Source: Pachyseris speciosa (taxonomy: Eukaryota; Cnidaria; Anthozoa; Scleractinia; Pachyseridae). From it: DNA of 64,000 nt. The notes under the pieces are model-generated. The model searched no databases and was not told where the DNA came from. It saw nothing but the letters and a program-made list of their open reading frames with translations. A program made the position numbers and the translations under genes. The stretch lies in the NCBI GenBank assembly GCA_016490735.1, contig JAEMWC010001429.1, positions 62,001 through 126,000 on the forward strand, written 5' to 3'. Positions 46,309-54,449 of the stretch are shown here, one piece after another; position 1 is the first letter of the stretch; every line of letters starts with the position of its first letter.

Positions 46309-46669
46309 GAAGTGAAACACGAAAATTTGGTTTATCAACGGAGTTGATAAGGTAAATTGACCACCGTACAGGGATTCGATTAGCTGACGTTTCGAGCGTT
46401 AGCCCTTCGTTGGAGCGTCGGTTACCGACGAAGGGCTAACGCTCGAAACGTCAGCTAATCGAATCCCTGTACGGTGGTCAATTTACCTTATCAACTCCGT
46501 TGATAAACCAAATTTTCAGTTGTATGTGAAGCTTGGTTCGATCAGAGCCGGCAACACTTCGACGAAACTTCGGGGCCAGGTTGTTTCTTTGCTCTCGAAT
46601 TTTGTCAAACAGGGCGTTTTGAATGAGTGGCAAAACCAAAAAATTTTCAACGATTACATAACGCAATGA
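45444..46669 (+). pseudogene. proline/glutamate-rich virion-associated protein, frameshifted and interrupted
   Basis: Opens with a charged helix (MSLKKWQERAAAEAEVEIQE), then an acidic/proline-rich linker (about residues 55-140, runs of E and P), then a polar region. A frameshift near 46,040 moves to a frame containing TPPKKTRVRPITDWEQAIL, which runs to 46,267. There the SINE-like element is inserted; the same frame resumes at 46,532 and ends with TGA at 46,667-46,669, overlapping the next ATG (ATGA). Position at the head of the capsid gene block suggests a structural or scaffold role. Family unknown. Confidence 0.65.
46268..46516. mobile_element. SINE-like palindromic element with 15-bp TSD
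   Basis: CAGTTGTATGTGAAG is duplicated at 46,253-46,267 and 46,517-46,531. The element has a roughly 50-bp lead (GGGATTAGTTTCTAAAG, GTGGTGCTGCGTCGGTGGGG) followed by a nearly perfect 190-bp palindrome. Same family as 28,147-28,428. TSDs of 12-15 bp are longer than DNA-transposon MITEs usually make and resemble LINE-mediated insertion. Confidence 0.85.
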
Positions 46670-47402
46670 GTTACAACCTGCTGCTCGACTCGCGCCTTGC
46701 AAAGCTGCAGGACAGGAGGGGTATCCAAAAACCCGAAATTTTCACAATTTACTTCAATCCGCCGATTGAGTTGGAGACGGGGAAAAATTACAAAGCAGCG
46801 TTAAACAGGCTGATCACCATGAGCTACTCATGGTACAACATTGCAGAAGCTTACGGGAACAACCAACTGAAGTGGAGGAAAAAAAACCGACGACTGACAA
46901 ACTTTGACTTTTCCTGATGGGATGTATGATTATGCCACCATCAATCGTTACTTGCAAGCTCATACAGGGTTCGTTGATCCGACAGTCGCAGACAAGGACA
47001 AAAAGCGCATCTTCAGGATGTATTTCGACTTAACTATTTACCGGGTCGTGTTTTTGGTGGCAAAGAATTACGAAATAGACCTCTCTGTCGGAGAGTTCGC
47101 CCGTTTGCTTGGCTTCAAGAAAAAGATTCTGAAAGATGGCACCAATTTTGTTGGACATCACCCAGAGCGTCGACTGGGTTTTTCTTCATTGCGACTTGAT
47201 AACGCGATGTTTTGTAGAGCTTGTCCCCCATAGGTCTCCGGGTCAGTTACCCTTTCGAAGAAGAACCTCGTCGACTTGAGTTCCATCCCGTCAACAAAAC
47301 TCGGATTGATTCTGTGCAGATACGGTAACAGACGGGCGCAACAACACCCTCGATCTCATCGGAGTTGATGTGGCTTTGAGCCTCACGATCGAAGAAGAAT
47401 GA
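46666..47402 (+). pseudogene. penton/minor-capsid-like protein, frameshifted
   Basis: Starts MSYNLLLDSRLAKLQD at 46,666, overlapping the previous stop. The first frame runs to 46,917 (FNPPIELETGKNYKAALNRL, SYSWYNIAEAYGNN), the second, from about 46,905, to 47,233 (FPDGMYDYATINRYL, FARLLGFKKKIL), the third at about 47,235-47,332 (VSYPFEEEPRRLEFHPV) and the last to TGA 47,400-47,402 (NNTLDLIGVDVALSL). I recognise this as the conserved beta-rich protein encoded just before the capsid gene in metazoan Polintons, usually viewed as a penton/minor capsid protein. Three frameshifts; one looks like a lost G in CGG(G). Confidence 0.75.
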
Positions 47403-47742
47403 AAATTCTTGCCAAGGTATATACAGGGTTTACCCCAGCGAGTGGACAAAGTTTTTCGACGAGCGCGCCGGGCGCTATCGCTTTAAACACAAAGGCTCGG
47501 GGGTCGTCCGTGACGTTCTTCTTTCCCTTGGAAGGGAGTTCAGAAAAGACGCAACCCAGGCCGCCAAACAAACCGCGAAAGCGGCCGCACAAAAGGTGGG
47601 CCAGGTTGTGGTTGAAAAGGGGGGCAAAAAAATTCCACAAATATTGCAGAAACGCTCCGCCCGCCCGAAGGCGATGACGCAAGCACCGCCCCCGTCGGAC
47701 GCGATGTGGAAGCTGAGCCGAATTTTGGCAAACCAGCTTTGA
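47399..47742 (+). pseudogene. small basic alanine/lysine-rich protein, frameshifted
   Basis: ATG overlaps the preceding TGA (ATGA). The first frame (MKILAKVYTGF) lasts about 13 codons. A single-base shift near 47,438 leads to the natural frame (EWTKFFDERAGRYRFKHKGS, then an Ala/Lys/Gln-rich helix around AAKQTAKAAAQKVGQ) ending at TGA 47,740-47,742. Basic composition and position between penton-like and capsid genes fit a DNA-condensing or core protein. Not assigned to a family. Confidence 0.55.
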
Positions 47743-47769
47743 AATTTTTTTTGCTGTGAATATGCCGAC

Positions 47770-49034
47770 ATGTTTCAGTCGCCGCGCTTTGTCGAAAAGG
47801 TGGATTACGAGCGGGTGAATCTGGACACCCCACTCACACTGCCGGGCAACGGCCAGCACCAAAACAAACCTGGGTTGAAGTTCTCTGTGAAAGACAGGCA
47901 TGTTTTCAGCGACTGGTACAACGCCTATTTTCGTGTTGAATACACCTTCGAAGCTCTCGCGGACGGAGCGGACATTGCGAACAACGCACAAACAGCCGCG
48001 GTCAACAGCTCTTTCTCGCTCATCAAAAACATGACTGTTAAGTCGGCGGGGAAATCTGTTTACGAAGCAACCGGCCTCCACAAGGTGATTTTCATCAGAA
48101 ACCTGGTGGAATACTCTGACAATTTTGCGCGAACTGTGGCCAAAGATGAGTTTTGGTATCCGGACAGCGACAACACAACTGTGACAAACCCCGCGAACTC
48201 CACAAACAAAGCAATCGAAGCAAGACATCTCCTTTCGCGGGGCGGCGCCACGGTCAAAACCATTATCCCCCTCAACCGCTACTCTTTCTTTGAAGAGCTG
48301 GTGGACAAACTCTTGCCTCCGATGCAGCTTGAGTTCGAGATTGTGCTGCAGGACGACAATGAAATGATTTTTCAGAATGACGGCACTGGGCGGCGAATTG
48401 TGGTCCGAAAGTTCGAATTGTGGGTTCCAAGACTGCAGCTGACCCCAGAAGGGCAGAAGCTTGTCAATGAAAAGTTCATGAAGCCCGCAAAGTGGACCTA
48501 CTTGAAAGGGACGCTGCACCCCAGCTCCAACCGTGGAGACGCCGGCGGCAATGGCAAATAACCCCCGGCGTAAAAAACCCCAAACATGTTTTCGTTTTCT
48601 TCCAGCAGACGCGAAAACAGAATGCTCTGCAGTTCAACCCCTGCAGCTTCGACACCTTTGATCTCGATGGGGACAATTCGGCGAAATTGTCCACCTGCCG
48701 GATTCAATATGGGGGGTATTATTACCCCGAACTCGATTATGAAGGTGATGACCAAACGCGCATCCGCCGCGACCTCATCCAGTACAGGTACAGGAAGAAT
48801 GATTACAACACGGGGACCCAGCTGAATGTGGGCAACTACTCGACACTTTACCCTGTCATTTACTTCGACCTCAAGGCGGTCAAAGAAAACATGACAGGCG
48901 ACCCGAAAAAGTTGGTTTTGCATTACCGGCTGAATGAAGCCGCCAACGCCCATAATTACACCATCTTCGCCGCTGTCTTGAATGAGGAAGAACTGGCGAT
49001 CAAGCAAATCGGAAACAAGTTGTTTGTGGCTTGA
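47770..49034 (+). pseudogene. major capsid protein, double jelly-roll, one frameshift
   Basis: MFQSPRFVEKVDYERVNLDT opens a 263-codon frame. A shift near 48,545 leads into the frame ending TGA at 49,032-49,034, with VFVFFQQTRKQNALQFNP, TCRIQYGGYYYPELDYEGD and FHYRLNEAA-like (LHYRLNEAA) segments typical of Polinton-type double jelly-roll capsid proteins. Total length about 420 residues, normal for the group. No in-frame stop apart from the shift, so this gene is nearly intact. Expected role: the hexon-like shell unit. Confidence 0.88.
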
Positions 49035-49059
49035 AAAAAATTCTTTCTCTTAATATAAG

Positions 49060-49830
49060 ATGCCGACGGTGTACCACCCATTCAAGGTCGCTTTGACGGA
49101 CGACCAAAGGCGTAGCCTCGCGAAGGGTGTGAAGGAAAATGTGGCCGTGACTCTTCGCGTCAAGCCGGAACAAATCGGAAAAGGCGACGACCTTCCGCTG
49201 AACATGAGACAAATCAACCACCTGAAAAAGGCCGCCAGTGCCGGGCGCGGCGCGAACATCAATTTCACCAAGACACAGATCAGCCGAACGAAAAAAATAA
49301 TTGGGGGCAACCTTTTTTCCACAGCGCTCAGCCTGGGCCGGGCTCTCGCCCCCGCCGCGGCCAAGGCTTTAGGTATGGCCGGTCTTAGCTTTGGCGCAGA
49401 GAAACTTTTGAAAAAGATTTTTGGGAATGGTTTCGGACCCCAGGAGGAGGAACTGTACAAACTTACCCATATGTTGTCCCCCGCCCAAAAAAAGACAATT
49501 GAAAACCATCTTGTCGGAAAGGGGGTTGTCCGCGGTGGCGGCACCGCGCAATACGGTGGATTTCTTGGCATGTTGGCTGCCATCGGGGTTCCTTTGGCAA
49601 TCAACCTTGTTAAAAAGATGTTGGGAGGTGGAATACAAGTGCGGACGCGCCGCTCGGCTCCCCCAAGTCAGCCTTCACCCCCTCCTCCTCCCAGAGGTCA
49701 AGGAATGCAAATGAGACCTCCACCTGTTTGGGGGAGTTGGGAAGACTGGGAACACCCTAGGTTTTCTCCCGAGGCGCATCACAACGAACGGGTTGTGAAA
49801 AATTACTTTCTTGATATAGCCAATGGGTGA
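49060..49830 (+). CDS. hydrophobic minor capsid-like protein (virion core/cement type)
   Basis: Intact, 256 residues. N-terminal domain (VYHPFKVALTDDQRRSLAKG, then VTLRVKPEQI, LNMRQINHLKKA, INFTKTQI) of the lysine/threonine-rich kind found repeatedly in invertebrate Polinton proteins. Then two hydrophobic glycine/alanine segments (SLGRALAPAAAKALGMAGL and GFLGMLAAIGVPLAINLVKK) and a proline-rich tail. Amphipathic/hydrophobic segments resemble membrane-active minor capsid proteins such as adenoviral protein VI in type, though homology is not shown. TAATATAAG directly precedes the ATG. Overlaps the next ATG by 8 bp. Confidence 0.75.
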   Translation: MPTVYHPFKVALTDDQRRSLAKGVKENVAVTLRVKPEQIGKGDDLPLNMRQINHLKKAASAGRGANINFTKTQISRTKKIIGGNLFSTALSLGRALAPAAAKALGMAGLSFGAEKLLKKIFGNGFGPQEEELYKLTHMLSPAQKKTIENHLVGKGVVRGGGTAQYGGFLGMLAAIGVPLAINLVKKMLGGGIQVRTRRSAPPSQPSPPPPPRGQGMQMRPPPVWGSWEDWEHPRFSPEAHHNERVVKNYFLDIANG

Positions 49831-50812
49831 TTGGTATTGCGTGCGCGACAAACGTAAAACCCCGAATGTACCGGGGTCTGAAACCACAACTACAACCAAA
49901 AATGGAAGAAAACTTGGCAAAGCCAAGTGCGCCGTCTGTGGAGCAACCAAAACGCGATTTTTTCCGATGGGGGGCACTGCACCCAAAAAACCACGAAAAA
50001 AAAGTGAAGAAATAGCTGGACAGGGGATTGGTTCTGACATTGCTGGAACGGCTTTGGATTTGTTTCCTCACCACGGGGTTCCGTTTCTTGCAAAAAAGGG
50101 AGTGGAAATGGGAAGGTACTACGCGTCAGAAGCGACGAGAAACTCACAATTGCAACAAAGAGCAATTAACTACGGAATACGGAAAGCCACCCCTGTGTTT
50201 CAAAAAGTTGGGCGCGAAACCTTAAACCAACTTTCAACCAAAGTGCGCCCCAACGTTCGTTATAAAACTGACAGGCCTGATTTGGATGGCGCTGGTTTGG
50301 GTGATTTCTTTGACCCGCGCTTCGTTTCGCAGGGTGTTTTGGTCCCCAAGTTTGCAACCAACCCAAAGTTTTTGAAGGCCTTTGGAAAGGCAATTCCTCA
50401 ACATCATGGGTTCATGGACATTGCCAAAAAAACTACACGCAACTACTTCGGCTGTGGCGTCCCCGTTCCTTTCCCCTTCGTTGATTTCAAAAAACTTTGG
50501 GATGTCGTTTCCAACCTCAAACTTTTCAAAGGCCCCGAAGTTTCGGCGGCGGAGGGGCGCCAAATGGTTGCCGAATACAAACGCCAGTACGCTGATTACA
50601 AAAAGCAGGGAGGCACCCGCAGCTACGGCTCGTGGATTAAATCTAAAGGCTATGGTGCGGGGTTGCTCAGTGATTTGGTCTTCGCCTCACCTGAGCAGTT
50701 GCAAAAATGGGCTGCGTTTGGCAGCGCTCTCACAAAGGGGCGCGGTTTTGACACAGTACTTAAACACACCATGCAAACTATTATGGGAAAGGTGTTGACA
50801 TTCATAGTTTAA
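49823..50812 (+). CDS. zinc-ribbon-start Polinton protein (DUF5679-like)
   Basis: Intact, 329 residues. MGDWYCVRDKRKT and KCAVCGATKTRFF match the small DUF5679-like zinc ribbon at the start of many giant-virus and Polinton proteins, but the second cysteine of the first pair is Asp here, so the metal site may be incomplete. A basic linker follows (PKKPRKKSEE), then a region with DLFPHHGVPFLAKKG and a C-terminal alpha-helical part (EGRQMVAEYKRQYADYKKQG, SYGSWIKSKG). The start overlaps the end of the preceding gene. A GATATAG motif lies 5-11 nt upstream. Probable virion protein. Its C-terminus may continue by frameshift into the PLA2-like segment. Confidence 0.7.
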   Translation: MGDWYCVRDKRKTPNVPGSETTTTTKNGRKLGKAKCAVCGATKTRFFPMGGTAPKKPRKKSEEIAGQGIGSDIAGTALDLFPHHGVPFLAKKGVEMGRYYASEATRNSQLQQRAINYGIRKATPVFQKVGRETLNQLSTKVRPNVRYKTDRPDLDGAGLGDFFDPRFVSQGVLVPKFATNPKFLKAFGKAIPQHHGFMDIAKKTTRNYFGCGVPVPFPFVDFKKLWDVVSNLKLFKGPEVSAAEGRQMVAEYKRQYADYKKQGGTRSYGSWIKSKGYGAGLLSDLVFASPEQLQKWAAFGSALTKGRGFDTVLKHTMQTIMGKVLTFIV

Positions 50813-51171
50813 TTGGCAAACTGCCCGCACCCAAGGGTGGTTGGACTCTGCCGGGGCACAAGTATACACGAGCCCCTACAACCCGGTACATCGCCAATTA
50901 GATTACGACCCTGAAACTGGGGAAATTTTGGAAATCTTCCAGAAACCAACCGGCCCAACTGATGCGGTTGCAATGCAGCAGGACGTTGATTACAGCAGCT
51001 GCGGTTTTCGCGCAAAAAAGTATGGCGAGAACGAAAAAAAAATGCAAACACGTTGCTGACCGCAAAATGGTCAAATCGCTTGACGCCATTCCGTGGAAAA
51101 AAAGACAGTGGGGCCATACGCTGGCCCGCAGCGCTATTAACGCGAAAGAAAAACTTGGGATGGGTATTTAA
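50795..51171 (+). pseudogene. phospholipase A2-like segment, frameshifted
   Basis: Three frames in succession: KLPAPKGGWTLPGHKYT (about 50,815-50,868), TSPYNPVHRQLDYDPETGE to QQDVDYSSCG (about 50,870-51,010) and CKHVADRKMVKSLDAIPW to MGI (51,030-51,171). The LPGH..Y.GP/SPYNP lead, the (H)D..Y motif and the later D..MV helix are the layout of the PLA2-like domain seen in parvovirus VP1 and Polinton virion proteins. The catalytic His of the HD pair is Gln here (QQDVDY). It could be a separate gene or the C-terminal domain of the preceding protein. Two to three frameshifts. Confidence 0.6.
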
Positions 51172-51237
51172 AAATTATTCATACCCAAAAAACCTCATCC
51201 TTAGTGGGCTTGTATAGAAACTGTGAATTAAATATTT

Positions 51238-51680
51238 TTAAAAGTGTTTTTCGGTTTTGTTCAAATTTTCACGGGCTTCTCTTATTGCTGTTAAACCGTC
51301 TTCTTTTGAATAGGAGTCTTCTTGAAAAGCCCCACCAATACAACTCGCCTTTTCAAGAAAAAAATCTAAGTTTTGACGGGGACTTAAAATAACATCAATA
51401 GCCCCACTCAAATAAGAACAACTCCCTCTAAAAGGGTTTTCCACTTCTTTTTTATAAGGCCTGTTTAAAAAACATTTGCCACAGTGTATGTGGGCCAATT
51501 GTGATGGTGTAATAACACTACCATATTCTTCCCTTTTTTTAAGGTCTTCACAAATTTCACAAGTAATAATTTTGTGGATTTCTTTCCAACCCATCTTTTT
51601 TTCTTGAATTGTTTGTTTGATAACTTCCTTAAAAATTTTTCTTTCAGTCCAGGTGGAAATGGAAGTGGCAACTCCTCCAT
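51238..51680 (-). pseudogene. zinc-finger-like Polinton ORF (right block, gene 7), frameshifted
   Basis: The ATG at 51,680 follows GGTATATGG. The start MEELPLPFPPGLKEKF shifts frame near 51,625 into one that carries CEIC...HCGKC, a C-x2-C..H-x-C-x-x-C arrangement probably binding zinc, and then an acidic/aromatic tail. About 146 residues in total. Last gene of the leftward block; it converges with the virion block. Confidence 0.55.
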
Positions 51681-51701
51681 ATACCACCAAAAATTGTTTG
51701 T

Positions 51702-52002
51702 TCAATTTGCTAACTCTTTACTTACAGCCTGTATCAACTTTAGTCCCTCTTCTTTCAAAACGTTGTCAAGGGCGTTGGCTTTGTCTGGGTGATCTGTTAA
51801 AAACTTGTCAACATCCCCCTTCAAACTGTTTTTTTGCCGTCAAATCCTGCACAAAAAAGTCAACCGTTTCTCTCACCGAAGCTATGAGATTTTGCAGTTG
51901 GGTGTTTTTTCTTGTTTCATCATGCCTTTTCTGCAAATTGTTGAAAGAAACAATTGCTTGGTCAAATATTCTCTTCGACCCGATTCCACCACTGCTTCCC
52001 AT
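51702..52002 (-). pseudogene. helical Polinton ORF (right block, gene 6), one frameshift
   Basis: ATG at 52,002 immediately after TTTATATATGG. MGSSGGIGSKRIFDQAIVSF leads into a helical protein. A one-base shift near 51,815 moves to a frame reading FLTDHPDKANALDNVLKE to TGA at 51,702-51,704. Around 100 residues, acidic C-terminus. Function unknown. Confidence 0.55.
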
Positions 52003-52024
52003 ATATAAACTGGTAAACTTTTGT

Positions 52025-52414
52025 TCAATACAAACGACAGGGCGCCCCAATTCCGGAACGCTCTTCTTTTTTGTTTAAATCAGCCCGCCTGTTCAAAGCA
52101 AAAAGTAACTCACTTTGAACCTCATCCTCTATCGTTTTTGGATTGGGCACCATCCACCAATGCACAAAGAGCATGAATGTGCCAAGCATGGGTATATTTC
52201 TATGCGCCACTTTTCTGCAAATTGGTTGAGGGACGGTAGCTTGTGGGCTTTGTTTTTGCACATGCAAGCAAAACAATAACCATTGCGGCGGCAATATTTA
52301 CGTACACCACAAACTGTTATTAGGGTGTAGCATTCTTCGTTTTCACAAAAAGGCGCGAATACGAAAAAAGAGAGTAACTCTTCGTGCAACGGATACCCAA
52401 CTTGGTGGTTTCAT
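52025..52414 (-). pseudogene. cysteine-rich Polinton ORF (right block, gene 5), frameshifted
   Basis: ATG at 52,414 (MKPPSW), shift near 52,400 into GYPLHEELLSFFVFAPFCEN, cysteine-rich region (CENEECYT, CGVRKYCRRNGYCFACMC), second shift near 52,200 into MVPNPKTIEDEVQSELLFAL, ending TGA at 52,025. About eight to nine cysteines suggest a zinc-binding fold. No family recognised. Confidence 0.5.
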
Positions 52415-52437
52415 TACCTCATGGGTAATACTTTTCT

Positions 52438-52818
52438 TCAATTAGGCGTCTGCTGTTCAAAATAGTTTATGGTCGCCCAACTTTTAACATAAGAATAAAA
52501 ATGTGGCCATTTATTCATTTCAGAAAATGTTTTTTCAACTGCCTCATACATATCTTTTTCAGAACAACATTCTACTTCAAACTTCTCGTTCAATATTGTC
52601 GTACACATAAATCGTTTTAAACGTTTACAAAGATAATGCAACCCTTTTTCAACTAATTTAAATGAGGAACCTGAAATTATACAAAATGGTAAACACAAAA
52701 AAGAAGAAGCGGGAGGTTCTTCATTATAATAACCTGAGTAAATCAACCACGTTCCAGTTGGTTTTTCTGGTACTTGTCTTTTTACCATTATAAATGGATA
52801 ATGGCTACAGGAGTCCAT
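52438..52818 (-). CDS. Polinton ORF (right block, gene 4), unknown, intact
   Basis: 126 residues from an ATG at 52,818 that directly abuts TTTATATA. Mixed alpha/beta composition with aromatic residues (GTWLIYSGYYNEEPPASSF) and paired cysteines (VECCSEKD). No recognised domain. Intact frame. Confidence 0.65.
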   Translation of the reverse strand: MDSCSHYPFIMVKRQVPEKPTGTWLIYSGYYNEEPPASSFLCLPFCIISGSSFKLVEKGLHYLCKRLKRFMCTTILNEKFEVECCSEKDMYEAVEKTFSEMNKWPHFYSYVKSWATINYFEQQTPN

Positions 52819-52832
52819 TATATAAATTATTT

Positions 52833-53207
52833 TTAATTTACTGTGTCATAAAACCCCTCATCAACCAACCACTTGTCCATAAATTCTCTTTCTTGCAATG
52901 GCAGATCATACCTTACCCTTATACACAAATAAGCACATTCGTCAATAAAGCGTGGATCGTTTTTCAGTTTATAAAGCACTTCCTGTAGCTGTTCTTCTGG
53001 GCAATAATAATATGGGTTGTTTTGTTTTTTTGTTTTTGTTTTTGCAACCCATGTTTCTATTTCTTCAATTAAAGCACAACATACTCGATGCCGCAGATCA
53101 AGCTCGGTTAAAACAACTGCATTTTCAAACGCAGCTTTCACAAAAACTTTTGAAATTCGATTCAGTAAAGTTTCAGAACAGTGTTGCTTAGGTGATATAC
53201 ACCCCAT
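52833..53207 (-). CDS. Polinton ORF (right block, gene 3), unknown, intact
   Basis: 124 residues from ATG at 53,207, which follows AAAGGTATA. Helical, with RHRVCCALIEEIETWVAKTK and a C-terminal REFMDKWLVDEGFYDTVN tail. It ends 14 nt before the next start. No recognised domain. Confidence 0.65.
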   Translation of the reverse strand: MGCISPKQHCSETLLNRISKVFVKAAFENAVVLTELDLRHRVCCALIEEIETWVAKTKTKKQNNPYYYCPEEQLQEVLYKLKNDPRFIDECAYLCIRVRYDLPLQEREFMDKWLVDEGFYDTVN

Positions 53208-53294
53208 TATACCTTTAAAATTTTTTATTCAATTCGTGGTTCAAAGTATTTTTGATAGCTTATAAGTGGTTATAATTTTGTTTCCACTTGTTTG

Positions 53295-53921
53295 TCAAGA
53301 TCTAATGTTAATATTACAAAGACGCCCCAAATTAATGTGGTTCCATGTTTGTGAGTGCTTTTTAAGATGTTCCTCCAAAGGATAAAACCCATCTGCAAAT
53401 GGCCCGTCAAAAGTGTCACCTGAAGTTTCGACAGCATTTTTAAGTTTTTGAATTTGTTTTTCAAAATTGGTCATTAATTTGCTTGTAACGGTGTGGGGGT
53501 TTTCTTCGTCATCGTCATCAAGTTTGTCATAACTTACAGGATGGGTTAAATGAATATAATCAAAAAACAAATTCTCTGTGAATCCCATGTCTTTTTCAAC
53601 CCGCCCCAACAAACGCGCCCACATTTTTTTATATTTAGGGGCATCTTCAAAATCAGAATTACCGTCTTCAGTGGTAGAATCAACTTCCTCAGAATCAACA
53701 TCAGAAACATGCAAGGGTTCTTCTTTTTCTTGCATTTTTTTATGAAGCTTCAAGGGGGATTCAACCAAGTGTTCTGAAAGGGCATCCTTTGGTAATTCAT
53801 ATACTGGCCGCTCGCCTTCCATGTATTTCATCTTATGTGTGTGTCTTTTTAATGCCAGCTCTGCAAGTTTGACATTACAAACCAAAAGCCGTCTTTTAAT
53901 TTCAAAATTACAAGCGTCCAT
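53295..53921 (-). CDS. acidic Polinton ORF (right block, gene 2)
   Basis: 208 residues. Basic N-terminal region (FEIKRRLLVCNVKLAELALK), then a strongly acidic linker (DVDSEEVDSTTEDGNSDFED) and a helical tail. The ATG at 53,921 overlaps the end of the upstream frame by 14 bp and lacks a TATA motif, so it might be the continuation of gene 1 after a frameshift rather than a separate gene. Confidence 0.55.
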   Translation of the reverse strand: MDACNFEIKRRLLVCNVKLAELALKRHTHKMKYMEGERPVYELPKDALSEHLVESPLKLHKKMQEKEEPLHVSDVDSEEVDSTTEDGNSDFEDAPKYKKMWARLLGRVEKDMGFTENLFFDYIHLTHPVSYDKLDDDDEENPHTVTSKLMTNFEKQIQKLKNAVETSGDTFDGPFADGFYPLEEHLKKHSQTWNHINLGRLCNINIRS

Positions 53922-54449
53922 GCACGTTTTCTGTTAAAACTTCTTCCAAAAAACCCAACCCGTCTGCAATAGTATCACCACTATAACATCCAGCTTTTTC
54001 AAACTGCTTAATAATTTTAATCACATCCTCTTCAAATTCTTCAACCCCCTTCAAAAGCTCATCACAACCGTCCAAGTTTGATTCATAAAAATCACCACGC
54101 CCCCAACCAAACAATAAATATTATTATTAAGTGTTTCAAAAAGTTTTAAAGTTTTGGCGGTATGGTGTGCGTGCTCAATGGTTTTTTCTTCGTTTTCATC
54201 AAGGGGAATATCCTCAACATTTTTTTCGTTGTCAATATCAAACTCAACAGAAATAATGGAAGGTTTTTCAATAACCTATTTTACCTTTTTTGGCCAGGTT
54301 ATTGGAACAAGTCTACTACGCATGATTTCAATCGCAGTGTCAAGTTTTGCTTGCACACCGGGCTTCAAACCAAACCGGCCTTTATTAACCAGCGTTCGCT
54401 CGCCTTCCATCACACTGCACTCGCCTTTGTTCAATTGACCCGCCGCCAT
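53908..54449 (-). pseudogene. TIR-started Polinton ORF (right block, gene 1), broken
   Basis: ATG at 54,449 lies in the right TIR behind CATAT. The first 17 residues nearly equal those of the polymerase because both lie in the TIR. It continues to an in-frame TAG at 54,276-54,278 after 57 codons, then reads on in the same frame (an acidic stretch around VEFDIDNEKNVEDIPLDENE), and shifts near 54,112 to a frame ending TAA at 53,908. Function unknown. Confidence 0.55.

Noticed and set aside
47383..48519. 378-codon minus-strand ORF
   Set aside because: Antisense shadow of the capsid gene and the basic protein gene; the plus strand has the recognisable families.
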